DNA from: Glycine soja
Taxonomy: Eukaryota > Streptophyta > Magnoliopsida > Fabales > Fabaceae
Assembly (NCBI RefSeq): GCF_004193775.1
Contig: NC_041005.1
Span: 4,218,501 to 4,282,500 of the forward strand
Length of the DNA stretch: 64,000 nt
Direction of reading: 5' to 3'
Shown: in pieces, positions 47,609 to 60,073 of the stretch
Position numbering within the stretch: position 1 is the first letter of the stretch
Layout: the number at the start of each line of letters is the position of its first letter
Program-made: the position numbers and the translations under genes
Notes under the pieces: model-generated
The model's database searches: none
What the model was told of the DNA's origin: nothing
Seen by the model: the letters and a program-made list of their open reading frames with translations, nothing else

Positions 47609-48294
47609 TATTCTATCACTGAATTAAATCATGAGTTGAGTCACTTGACCATTTGCATGATTTATCTCGGCTTGAAACTTATACTATCACTGAATTTCAT
47701 ATTTGATTTCTCTAAAAAGAATGAGCAATCATCAAGAAAAAAAGTAAAATAATTTGTAAAGTAAAAGGTTAAGAATTTCGATTAAAATATCTCACAATCT
47801 TAACTTTAAATTAAAAGGAAATATAATATACCTCTCACTTTTGAAATGTCAAATAGTAAACTTTCCATTATATTTCCCTTCAACGGAGAGGATAAAGTAC
47901 AGCCTTCTCGTATTACTTGGTAACAGAAATCAGACCTAATCTCAAAGAACACTGCTACTACATTAGCATAGGAAATTAGGAATAAATTGTTCTGCACTGC
48001 ACCCTGCAATTTGTTTCCATGCAATGCTAGCATTCAGCATCTTGCTATACCATCTTCATATACAATATCGAGAAATATTGGAAGTTCATGAATTATACAA
48101 GTGGCATCAGAAAAGATAATGATTTTTCACGCAAAATACGTGAGTCGGAAGGAACGATCCCTAAAAATTCATGCCCTCTGATAAAGCAACCACTGTACAC
48201 AAACAATCTAGCCTTACAAAAGGGGTCTTCTTCTTTAAGGGGTGAGGGTGAATCCTGAGAATGGATGAAGGATCATTTTCCAGCTCAAGTCAAA

Positions 48295-51200
48295 TCAAGC
48301 TTTTTCTTTGGAAGATGATGAGAGTAAATGATTTAAGGTAGCCGCTTGAATGACAGCAGTTGGGCTAGGTTCCCTAACACGGGAAGTTCCAGATCTTCTA
48401 GGGCCATAATTCTTATCAACGCTGCTTCTTTTAAAGTGGTGTGAAGAAAATCGAAAGAATCTCACTAGCTTTGTTGAACCAACAAGTAAAATCACGCCAA
48501 CAATAATAAGTAGCCTGCAGCAAAATATTTCCAGTTAACATATTCCTGACACAAGAACATGAAGGTGTCCATCTTGTTTGAGAATTACCATAACATTGGT
48601 GATATATATATATCAGAAAAAGACTTGTGTCAAAGATTAGATGCAGAACAGAAAATGCTGGTAAATGCAATGTAACTATTTGCAGAATGATGGAGTGAAG
48701 TATAAAAGGGTGGAGATCATTTCTACATAGAACAGCTTTAAAAAGCAAGGAATATAAATGCACAAGAAATAATAGCATAACGTTTATTATTACCATCCAA
48801 GAAGAAGTAAAAAGCGAGCTTTTGGGGCCGAAGGGAGTCGCTCACCCAAAGCAAGCATCCCAGCAAGTACACCAGTCAAAATAGATGCCACTGCGGCACA
48901 TGTAGAAACTACAATAGCCCTCCCATGTTTTAGACCACGTGTCTGCATGTTGGGGAAGTAAATACAGAAGAGGTTAGTGTATCTAAAATTCGCAAAGCAG
49001 AACTTGGACAAATATCAAGCCAGTTTGACTGAAATCCCACCTTCCCAGCATCCATAGATTGAAATGTCCCATAGGCTTAAGAGATGTAACAGTTCGCAAA
49101 AAAGTAAACAACATGAAAGATGTCTTCACAATACCTGGTAGTAAAAGCCTGTACCACTTGAACAGACACTTATGATGATGCAAATAGGAACCAACAGCTT
49201 GGGGAAGCCTTGCTCCAAGAACAGAAACCCCATCTTTGATATTACAGATGCCATCCTGCATTTTCATAATAACACAATTAAGAGTAAGGGCTTATGATCA
49301 ACTTGTGTTCTCTCTCTGTGTAAATAATAGTCTCTCTGATCCTTTATATAAAAAAATAAAAAACAAGAGTACATTTTTTTGGTCCTTATTATATGAAACA
49401 TGGACCTACTTTTAGATGTGTTAATTGTTAATTCTCTTTTATACCCTAATTTATTATGAATGCTATTAACGAGAGATGCCCACTCATTCTCCATGCAAAT
49501 GGATGCTTTTATTAACTTGTTGACAATACAAGATACAATCATTGGTGGAAAAAAAAATTATACCTTGAGTTATGTGTAGCATCATTAAATATTACCACTA
49601 CTGAGATCATTTAATTATATGGTTACTTTTGGAATGAAATTTAAATTCTAGCATTATTAATTAAAACTAACTAACCTACTTTTATTGGTCTTGATGAATT
49701 AATTATTTGTTTCTTATATAAAGGACCGGAGGTTGTATCTTATAATCTTATTATCTGCTAGTTTTGTCCATAGCCAATAGAAAGTAATGACACAATAAAA
49801 ACTGATAAATGTAAAAACTAAGCTTTAGGCTACACAAATAAATTTGCAGTTATAGTATAACATTGACTATTTTTAAGAAGCTGATAATTAAGAAGAAAAC
49901 ATATCATGTTTGTTATAAATGGAAAGGAATGATCACATTGAGGTATTTGTTTACATATGCTACAGAATAGAGTTGTGTCTATGATCTCTCTGACTGTGTT
50001 AATCTGCTGATAATTGTTTTGAAGCAACTTCCAGTTCTTGTATACACTATACAGATAGAAAGGACAGTTTTGTTGCATTTATTTTTTCCTTTCCCTTTTC
50101 TACTCTACATGACTTGTTATCCTACTAGCTGCATTATTCACTCCAAAGCATTATTTTTTAAAAGAAAAAAGATATTGACATGTTCAGATAATAACATTAA
50201 GGGTAAAACACTTAATTGTCATAATCTTTATGACAACATTAAGGAGTTGAGGTAAATGAAGGAAGTGAAATATGTCCATCTGAGACCACAATATATAAAT
50301 ATAGTAGGGAAGTAACAGTACCCAAACAAAATTCCAGATTCCAAGCCGTAAATAATTTCCTCAACAACATCATATTCCATCTGCATCACTTAAAAATGTC
50401 AAGCAATGGAAGAATAATAAAGGACAATATATCTCATTAGATTACCATAAAAGGTATAAACATGTAATAAAGCTTCCCATCATGATTAAAGCATGAATTA
50501 CCATCTCTTGTTCTCTTCGATTACGTTTGAATATACGAAGCCATCCATTAAGCATTATCTGTACAAGTGTTTCTAACAATTAGGAACAATAACTATTTCA
50601 TAAGATAGTAATTTTACTTTGTTGCACCCATGACCCCACACTCTTTAAAGAAAAGTTAAGCCAATAAAAATACTATTACTACTAATAAAATAATGTATCT
50701 AAACTACGAGTCTTGTAATCATGCAATCAGGTTTGCAAAACAATAAATCATAACTCTGCATAATTAGTTCCAAGAGACCACAGTAATGTCTTCCTGTTGA
50801 CTTCAAACAAAATTGGTAATTAATGGACCAAAGCATAAGACAGGGTACCTACAAACAAGATGAAAACAACAAATGCCAGCCACGGTATGTGGAAAATAGA
50901 TAGAGCAGCAGCCTCTTGCTCCTCACCTCCAGCACCAACTCCTAAATATAGAGGAGCATACAATAGTTAACAAATTGGAGAAATGAACATAAATCATACA
51001 TCAACAGAATGACACATGATGTTAGTAACTGATTGCAAAAGTTAATTTTTTTATAAGCTGCTAGAATAAAAAAGGAAAATTCCATGAAATCTCTATCCAT
51101 TGCTACAAAACACAAGTGCATACTGCACCATACAGAAAAATAAAATGGTCAACCATAACTTTTAGGTTTAGGTTCAAATTCTGACCTGTATAAAAACCTA

Positions 51201-52217
51201 GAAATTCTGTTAGTCTGATCATAATCAACAAAATGAATAGTTAATAAATGCACAAGACTTTTCTTTCAGTGACTTGTGTTACTTGATAACACAACACAAA
51301 CAGAGAGACAGACCAATATAAACAGAATATAGACATTTTATAATTACTTCAACAGTCATGTTCCTTGGTGTGTTAAAGGAAATAAAAGCAATTAAACTGA
51401 ACACTCTACTTTGGCAATCTAAAACTTACATTACCTATTGTGCCAAAACCTGCCAAGGTAATGCCCACCCAATCAACAACATTCATGACTTCCTTGAGAT
51501 AAAAATGAGAAAAGACTGAGAGAATTGCCAGTCCACAGCCAGAAACTGGTTGGATGACAGAGACCTAAATCAGAAAAACAACCAAATTACACGTGACAAA
51601 AATCTAGGCAAAAGACCAGAAGACCCTGCTAATGATATAGAAATATCCCTTCAAATTCAAACTCTAGTTTTCTTCTGCATTATTTTTCTATTATAAGTAT
51701 AGTAAGATCACTTACAGGCGCAAGAGCTAATGCCCTTAACATCAACAGTGCCCCAAATATATCCATTAGAAAACCTATCACCCAGGTTTTGTTCAAAGCA
51801 TATGCCCTTATGACCTGCAAACACAATTTTTTTTATAAAAAAAACAAATAGAAATGTTAATCCTTAATCAAACAGTGAATTCCTGATGCTTCAACGAAAA
51901 ATTGGATCTTTACCCAATTTTCCTCCACCCAAAATCCCTCGTTCATACATATGCACGTGCATGTACCCAATTTCACCGTTTACAAAAATACAACCGCAAA
52001 AACGATGGCAAACGGGAACCAAATCATGGGCATATGAAAATGGAAAAGAAAGAAACAAGTTAAAAGAAAAAGAAAAGAAAGTGGAATTAAGAAAAGAGAA
52101 ACATGCCTTGAGCTTGAAAGAGAGAGGGGGAAGAATGACGGTGCCCTTCTTCTGAAGGATTTTGCCGATGTTGTTGCCGGCGGTGGCAACCACCGTCAAA
52201 ACAATTGATTCCCACAT
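48295..52217 (-). CDS. NIPA9: NIPA-type magnesium transporter
   Basis: Nine exons join in phase: 52107-52217, 51716-51814, 51435-51564, 50853-50941, 50502-50558, 50322-50380, 49135-49255, 48794-48942 and 48295-48514, giving 325 aa. About eight to nine membrane helices are visible. The N-terminal helix has WESIVLTVVATAGNNIGKIL, and later come LALAPVSVIQPVSGCGLAIL, SVISKMGFLFLEQGFPKL and HGRAIVVSTCAAVASILTGV. These identify the DUF803/NIPA family of membrane Mg2+ transporters. The variant motifs and the polar C-terminal tail match Arabidopsis NIPA9. The first intron (51815-52106) starts with GC instead of GT. Transport of Mg2+ is assumed from the family; plant NIPA9 itself is little studied. 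It is transcribed towards LOG8. Confidence 0.93.
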
Positions 52218-55200
52218 TCTCTTCGACCCTTTCTTCCTCCCTCTGCTCTTCGTGCCCGCCCCAGTTTTTGTTTTGTTTCGAGGATTTGTTAATTGTGATT
52301 AATTATTTATTCAATACTATCATTCTTTAAACGGTTTTCAGAGGAGTGATTACAAAATTAAAACCACTGTTATGTTTTAATGTATAAATTAATAAAATTA
52401 TATTATGATTAAAATTAAAATCTATTATAAATATACATACACACAAAAAAAATACCTTTAAATATATATTATTGATATTTTTAAAAAATATTAAAATTTC
52501 ATTTTGAAATACAGTCAAAATTTAAGAGGATGTTAATATGAGATAGTCCAGAAGAATATTTTTTTAATCAATTATGGAGTAATGTGTGAAATGAATTTTC
52601 AAATAAAAAAGAAAAAAAATTAAAAATATCTAATTAAGACACCAATTAGGTTAATATAATAAGATTTATCTTAGAGTTCGAAATTTGATTAGTACTTTAT
52701 GTGGAAATAGATTTTATTGGAAGGAGAATATCAATTGTGTGTACTCACAATTAAGATAAAAAATTTGACAAAAATAACTTCCTACTAATATTATGACAAG
52801 AAAAAACTTGAAACAAATTAGATTATTTTAAATGATTTATTATATATATAATTAATTAATTATAATCAAAATCAATTTTTAGATGTGTGCTTGATACAAT
52901 TTATTCCTAGCTTAACTTTTTTCCTTATAAGGAAAAATCGAGTCAAACACTTATAAATACTATTATAAGATTTAAATGTGATCGTTTGAAAATTAGTTTC
53001 AAATAAGTTGAATTTAATTTTTTTTCATTAGCTTTTTTATATGCTACTTATTCTGAATAATTTACCTTTTAAAAATAAGTGACTTATTTTTTAAAGTATT
53101 TTTTGTATAATGTATGTTTAGCCCAACTCTTCTTTTTAAGGAGAACAAAATTAAAAAAAAAAAAAAAAAAGTCAAAACACACTTACAAAACCTTTTTTTC
53201 TTGAAAAAATAGCTAAAACCACAAAATTTAAGTTATCCCAAAAGTGAAAATTTTTACTTTCTAAGTTATGTATTTTAATTTATAATTTTAAAGTAGATTA
53301 ATGAGTTATGATTTTTAATAACTTTGACATGGCTTTTGATTTGAGGTGATAAATTGAGCTGAATCTATAAATTGACCCAAACAATTCATAATTAAGGTCA
53401 GACTTGGCTAGCTTCCTACAAAACTTGGTTTATTTCAACTGACCTGATTAACTATTTTTCTAAAAAAAAGTATATATACTTCTTAGGATTTTGTATATTA
53501 AAATTATTTTTTATTTTTTATTTAGTTCTTAGAATATCACGTGTACTTTAAAAGAAAACGGTAAGATTAGGTTGAGTTAGATTGAGGTCAACCCAGGATT
53601 GGGTTGGATTTGCCTAGTTGATAGGCTAATTTGAAGTATCTCATGTCACAAATCCAAAAAAATATAATAAAAGTATACGAAGCTAATTAACAAAAAAAAA
53701 AAAAAAAAAGAGGAAACTATAAATCATGCTTGTAACGGTGACAATGGGTCGTATTTGATAGTGTGGTGAAGAAGATGAGAAGTTTCCAAATGAGGACGAC
53801 GCCAATGGAGCTCTCATAGTAGTGTCAAACAACACAGCAGCCACTAAATATACCTTTCTTTTAGGCGGCGCTGAATACCCTTGTTAGCTTCACGACCAAG
53901 AGAAAATATAATACTCACTTTTGCTGACCTACGTACAATACCATATCAGATTTAAAAACTTCAATAAGTTTTCTCTATAATGCTGCAATTCTTAAGAACT
54001 TAAAATTATGGATCTTATATTTATTTTAGGGAAAAAGGAAAAAAAGTTATGCTTAATGATGTAAAACAATTTATACAATTATTTAATTATAATTCATTTA
54101 TTTTTAAAATAATTAACTTAAAGTAATTTAAACGGTGATTTATAATTATCATAATTAAATGATAATATAAAATTATTTTATACTAATACATAAGCATTAA
54201 ACTCTCTTGTTTTACACTGTAATTCTCAAAAACTTTGTTAAAAATATTGCTTTTATATAAGGAGTTGTTTAACTCATCCTAACTATCAGGTTAAAGTTAA
54301 ACAGCCCATAGAAAATAATTAACCAAATCACTCTCCTTGAAATATATAATTAATTACAAAAATAATCTTTTATGTATTACTTAACTTCATTTTTACTTGA
54401 ATTAAGTTAGATAACCTTTTATATCAACAATTATTCTTATATAAGAATTGTGGTATCAATTGTTCTAATAGTAAAACTACATAAAAAGTAGTTCTTTAAG
54501 TTTAAAAACTCCATAATTAACCAACCCTCGCTAAAAAATACTCTTATCCAACAATTATAAATAAAAGTCAATACAAATAAATTATAAATTTGATTTGTTC
54601 AAAACAAAAACTATATAACAAATAAAGGAGAAACGTACGATATCAACCCCATAAGCTATTTCCTTTCCGTGTAAATGGATGGGAGTTGATCAACTTAATT
54701 TAGAGAAAAATAATTGAATTAATTTCTCAATTTAATTTGGTTTAAGAAGCAGCAAATCTAATATATAAGTAATGTGATGTAATAGGAAGAGAGATGTAGA
54801 ACCAAATAAAAGGTGTTGATGATTTGATGGAATGTTAAAAAATAGAGATATTCAAATCACCCAAAAGAATAATTGGTTTTCGACTTAATATTCTCTCCAA
54901 CCCGACCAATTCATCCCTACTGCCAACCAGATTTCACAAGAGAAAGATGTAAAATACTGAAATATGCCTGGCTCATCAATATCGCATCCATTATTATACT
55001 TGCTTTCTCCCAACCAACATACCAAACACTAATAAGAAAACAAGTAGATTTATGTGATTGATTATTAGACCCTGGCCACTGCATTATTTAACTACACCTT
55101 ATCTTACAGGAAACTTCATTTCAAACCACCACATATCTCTGTTTTGTGGGCTTGTGGAGTTGTGGTCCAAATCAAACTAAGCTAGAGCAAGGATAACATT

Positions 55201-55735
55201 GGAGAAAGTATCGCTTGATCACCAAAATACACAATTGCTATTACGGACGAAATAGAAGACCTTAAACATTTAGTGGAGACATACAAGTAAGCAAATTCCC
55301 TTGAAGCTATTTGTTGCAAAACTAATTCTGTTTAAAAGTAGAGGATTGCTTGCAATCCAATAATGATAATGATAATAATAAAGACAGGGTTGCGGAAATA
55401 CATATAACAGAAGGCTCACTAAATGGTAACATATCATATCATTACTACACATGATTTAATTAATCCATCTGACCCATCATAAAGTTAAAATCATGAACAA
55501 CAAAATAAATATAATTTCATTTCATTTCACCCCTCAAAGGAAGATTAGAAGATCTTCGAGGACCTAATTATAAGTAACAAATTATTCCACATATAGACAA
55601 AAACCTTTGACGAACTCAAATAAACCGATCACAAATTCATAACCCCATCAATGATTAATCTACAATTCTTCTCATAAACGCATCTCATATATGTAAAACC
55701 AGAAATTTAAATACGAGCAGCAATTAATTAAACCA
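52218..55735. other. Intergenic region between NIPA9 and DUF3511
   Basis: About 3.5 kb of AT-rich DNA, no supported gene. The first 100 bases should contain the NIPA9 leader and promoter. Poly(A) runs occur at 53152-53170 and 53692-53709. No motif-bearing frame was found. Confidence 0.55.
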
Positions 55736-56083
55736 CTACCAACCATAAACCACATGGGAGTACTTGTTCTTCAGCCACCTGAAGCTCTTCCTGAAGGACC
55801 CTTTGATCTTTCCTTCCACAGAATACATTTTATAGCTAGCAACCCTCTTCTTCCTCTGAAGCTCAGGATCAGCAAAGCTCCAAGACTTGGAGAAAGAAGA
55901 CCCTGCAGAAATGCTTTTTCCTTTCTTCAACTTCAAGTCCCTAGGAGGACCTATTTGAGTTTGTGCATAAGAAGCACTATAAGTTCTGAGACTAAGATCA
56001 TAAGGCCTAGGAGCTCCATAGTAGCTCTCTATCTGCATCATTTGCCCATTTGCATAAGACCTTGATCTTTGAAACTCCTCCAT
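55736..56083 (-). CDS. DUF3511 family protein
   Basis: A single exon of 115 aa starting MEEFQRSRSYANGQMMQIES. The open frame extends 18 codons upstream, but those come from a GA repeat (MKRERENPF...) typical of a leader, so the inner ATG is preferred. The C-terminal 40 or so residues, KKRVASYKMYSVEGKIKGSF followed by RKSFRWLKNKYSHVVYGW, are the plant-specific DUF3511 signature: basic, aromatic and ending in a conserved YGW. No signal peptide or membrane helix. The molecular role is unknown. The family is small and land-plant-specific. It sits upstream of NIPA9 on the same strand, the same pairing as remembered for Arabidopsis At5g11960/At5g11970. Confidence 0.9.
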   Translation of the reverse strand: MEEFQRSRSYANGQMMQIESYYGAPRPYDLSLRTYSASYAQTQIGPPRDLKLKKGKSISAGSSFSKSWSFADPELQRKKRVASYKMYSVEGKIKGSFRKSFRWLKNKYSHVVYGW

Positions 56084-56105
56084 AGGAATTAAGCAAAGAA
56101 TGAAA

Positions 56106-56135
56106 GAGCCAAAAGGGTTCTCTCTCTCTCTCTTC
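56106..56135 (-). promoter_or_regulatory. GA-repeat leader of the DUF3511 gene
   Basis: ctctctctctctc on the + strand gives a GA repeat on the gene's strand, 40-50 nt upstream of the chosen ATG. It is probably part of the 5'UTR. Confidence 0.4.
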
Positions 56136-56604
56136 AACTCTTCACCCTTTTTTCCCTTTTATTACAAAGAAGAATATCAAAGTATGAGGGACAGTGGTGG
56201 CGTGGGGTCCAACAAAGACCATAGGAGCTTCGGTCTACGGTGGCTTTGGCTGGCTTAGTTTTACTTTCAATTTTTATTTTTATTGTAGCTTTGTCTACTT
56301 ATTATTAAATTCCATCCACTGTTACTGACTTCTAGGGGGAATTCATATATTCATTGTTAGGTGGCGTGTTTTGTGGGGGAATCCAAATGTTGCAAGAGTT
56401 ATTATATTCATAATTCATGTACTTCTTTTTTCTTTTGTTGTACACTTATTTTATTTTTATTTCCCGTTGTGTAAATTATTATATTTGGTCTTTTGTATAA
56501 GAAATAAATTGGATTTTTTCTTCTAATTGTGTTTATCAGTTTCTATTTCCCTCTTTCTATTTTAATAAGTTTTCTATAATTATGTTTATTGGTTTATCCC
56601 CTTT

Positions 56605-56945
56605 AATATCATCTTAGATTTTAATTTTTGTATTTGATTTGTGATTTTAGTTTATATTTAAAAAAATCTACAATCTTACCTTAATTTTTAATTTTGCATA
56701 GTATTTTTTTATTTTGGTGCAATTGAAAATTAAATCTAACACATTTATTATTTAAGATATTATTAAGAAATAATTTCATTAATTAAAATACAAAAATAAA
56801 AGAAATAAACATACATAAAATTGAAAATTAAACTAAAATTATAAATTTTATAAAATATGAAGATTAAAATAGAAAAAAAAAACTAAAATGACATATAAAA
56901 TTAAATGAGGACTAAAAGTCTAAGATATTTTAACTTGTTTATAAG
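56605..56945. mobile_element. Diverged foldback MITE
   Basis: The left part (atcttagattttaatttttg, then gtgattttagttta, then cttaatttttaattttgc) is mirrored in reverse complement by the right part (atcttagacttttagtcctc, then gtcattttagtt, then gtttaattttcaatttta). It has no coding capacity, and ends are not resolved. Confidence 0.4.
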
Positions 56946-58417
56946 CTATAACATAAAGGGTGTAAGTTTAGAATTTTCCATTGTCTACGGCTTACGCTTT
57001 TAAAATTCTGGAGGATTTTGCTTTTGACCCGGACAAAGTATTCCGCGTAAGATAATTTATCTGCCACCAATTCTGATCCTTTTTCAATGGCCCACGACAG
57101 CAACAGAGATAACGCGACTTTTTTTAAATAAAATTCTCAGGCTTATTTTCAAAAAACAAATTTTCCAACTTCGTACGTCAAAAGTGTTTAATATTTTTTA
57201 TATTTTCAAAATATTTAATGTATTCATTTTTTATTCAATATTTTTTTAAAAAAACGAACTTATGAACATACTCGTTTGGATTTTGAGGTCGATAATGAGA
57301 AAAAAAAATCAGGAAATATAGATTTGGAGTATTACTTCAATTTTTTAATATATAATACCTAGAAAGCATTTTTCTTCTGGCCATACTTTTGATTTGATTC
57401 AATAAAAACATTTAGTCTTTGAAATTAAATACTTATTAGTTTATAGTTATATTTTAATATTTAATATGGAATTAAAATTCACTCAATACATATTAAAATA
57501 CTATCACAAACATGTCATTGCTTTAAGTGGAATTAACATTAATTCTTTAAACAGTCTCATATTTGAACTTTGTACATTAAAAAAATATATCACTTTAAAT
57601 ATTGTCTCACTTTATATATTACTCAATTTAGAAGAAATAAACTCAAATAATTTTGATCAAGTTTAAATATCAATAAAATAATTCTTGAAAAATCAAATCA
57701 CAAGATTAATTTTTTTAGCAGTTCGAATAGAGTGAGCTTGTGAGAAATATCTCGTGAATTTAAATAAAAAATCTGCTTAGCAAAATGGTCTTTTTCGAGG
57801 ATGTTCGCGTCTACCTTTACCTATTGATTTAGAAAAGTCAAATTATTTATCCCTTGACATTCCTTTAATAAAGTTTGTTCCTGCTGTACAGGTCCTTGAA
57901 AGTAGAATATTCGTACCAAATTTTCGTAAGTTCTCATAAGTCGAATTCTGGTAGGATGTTTATAAAGATTTTAACACTTACGTTAGTGATGCACAACTTT
58001 TTTTTTAAAAAAAAGTTAGTGTGTGCTGAGTATAAATGAAAGATAAAAATTAGATAGAGAGATACTTAAGGCTTTATTTAGCCTATCTATATCATCCTCA
58101 ATTCGATTACTTTGGTGTACCTTGTATGAAGTAGAAGGAAAAAAAATATGAAGGTGTAGGAAGCAACAGTCTACCTATCTTTGAAATCCAGTTATTGGGT
58201 TTTGATCATTGGATCATCAGATAGGTTTAATTTATCAAATTGGATCTAAATTGTTCAAAAATTGATCCAGAAAATTAAATTCTATCGATATTCTTTTAGT
58301 GATGATAAAAAAACCATCTATTTTAATTTAATTAATTGAGAATAAATTAACATCATAGATAAAAACATTGAAAGTAATTCTTAAAAATATTTATCATGTT
58401 AATAATATTAAAATATT

Positions 58418-58934
58418 GACTTAAATATGATTTTGGTTCCTTTATTGTATTCAATTCATAATTTTGATCCCTTTATTTTAAAATTGAAACATTTGATCCT
58501 CTTATTTTTAAAAATTTACATTTTAATCTCCTATTTCAAAATACAAACATTTAATCCTCATATAATAGAAAATCCACAAATTTGATCCCTGTATTTTAAA
58601 AAATTTACAATTTTGGTTTAATCTATAATTTTGCCTAAGTTTTATTTCTTTTATTTATTACTTTGTAATTAATTAAATCATTTCTTGATGGTACCTTAAA
58701 TAAATATGTTAAATTTATGGTTCAATTGAACCAAAAGAAAAGAAATAAAAAGATAAAAAAAAATTGACCAAAATTACAAAATTTCAAAAATAGAATGACT
58801 AAATTTCTCTATTTTGAAATGAGAAGACTAAAATCATGATTTAAAAAAAATGAGGATCAAATGTTCTAATTTTAAAATAAAGGGTCAAAATTGTAGATTG
58901 AACAAAATAGGAGAATAGAAATTGTATTTAAGCC
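58418..58934. mobile_element. Foldback MITE of about 517 bp
   Basis: The left end GACTTAAATATGATTTTGG and the reverse complement of the right end, GGCTTAAATACAATTTCTA, start two long arms. Both arms repeat a phrase like atttgatcctc/tttattttaaaatt. The arms can pair over about 200 bp around a middle segment. No gene inside. Many copies of such elements are known in legume genomes. The target duplication was not resolved. Confidence 0.65.
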
Positions 58935-60073
58935 TAACATATTTAATGTGCTTTTAATTAATTAAATATCTTTAATAAAATATATTAAATACTGATTAAC
59001 TAATACCTTAGAATGCTTGTTCACACAACCTTAATTTTTTATTAATAAAATGACTACACAATCATCATTGCTTAAATTATGAGTATTTCTTTTTACTATT
59101 TACCCACATGGGTATTGAATACGATGAAAATCAATTCTTTAAATGGAGCCGATAATAAATGAGAAATTGAACTCCAATTTTAATAAATTTATGACCACTC
59201 ACCAAAAAAAAAAAAGATGAACTACATGTAATTCTATTTTATTCTTTTTTAGCCGATAATTCTTTACTTTCTAAATGGCAATGGCGGACCTGGCAGGGAA
59301 ACATTCCAATTTCCAAGTTCTAACGGCCAGTCTCTACCATGGAAAGCGTACGCGACAAGTCACTGCATGGAGTATGAGTGGTTTAGCGAATAGTTGACCC
59401 AGCAACTGAGTAATTGCTACGATTGCACAATGCCCATATTGTAAGCTGAAGCATGCTACATTATCAAACAAAAAGTTATATTTTAAGTAAACAAGTAAAA
59501 TGTGTACTTATTTACAAATTTTATTGTATTAAGATATCAATATATTTTTTAGTTGAATAAATGATTAAGAGTGAAGGACATCCTTGCATACTCAGACAAA
59601 TTCACTTAGAGAAACCCCGTGGTCTGTGCTATACTATGGTCCTAAAAATGGATTTTAATTGGAATGTAAGGTCCCATTTGTAGATTAAGAGCAAGCATCA
59701 TATGATTGAGTACTGACAGGTACCTACGAGTCAAATCAACGGGGTGATAATGAAAATAAATCCAGTATATTTCCAACGTAACGTTAAACAAGTTTCAAAT
59801 TTACAGAACCACCTCACGGATATTAAAACAAAACACAGAGAAAGAGAAAGCAGCAATCTACAATCTTTAGTAATAAGACAAACAAACAAGCAAGCAACAA
59901 AATTGCAACAACGCATTCTGCTAGACCCAAAATTAGAGAGAAGAATGGCAATTTCAAATCACCGGTTTGGGGTTAAGTTCAAGTCTTGCTAGAGAAAGGC
60001 CCTGGGCCGTGAAAAATAAAATAATGACAGCGGCCTCCATAACAAAAAGCATACCAATGATGGGAAGACCAAA

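Larger units (their letters stand above)
42115..48294. other. Long intergenic region between LOG8 and NIPA9
   Basis: About 6.2 kb without a supported gene. It starts with the LOG8 3' flank. A GC-rich patch at 43690-43960 is listed separately. 46670-47060 has a composition and phrasing like a decayed retroelement LTR, but no ends were found. At 47495-47608 a 46-bp block is repeated with a 67-bp spacing. The final 0.3 kb should be the NIPA9 3'UTR. Confidence 0.5.
56138..60073. other. Intergenic region between DUF3511 and eIF4A
   Basis: No supported gene in about 3.9 kb. It holds two foldback-type elements (about 56605-56945, diverged; 58418-58934, clear). The last 80 bp are the eIF4A 3'UTR side. 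Confidence 0.55.

Noticed and set aside
51886..52155. 89-codon + frame
   Set aside because: Antisense shadow of NIPA9 exon 1 and its first intron.
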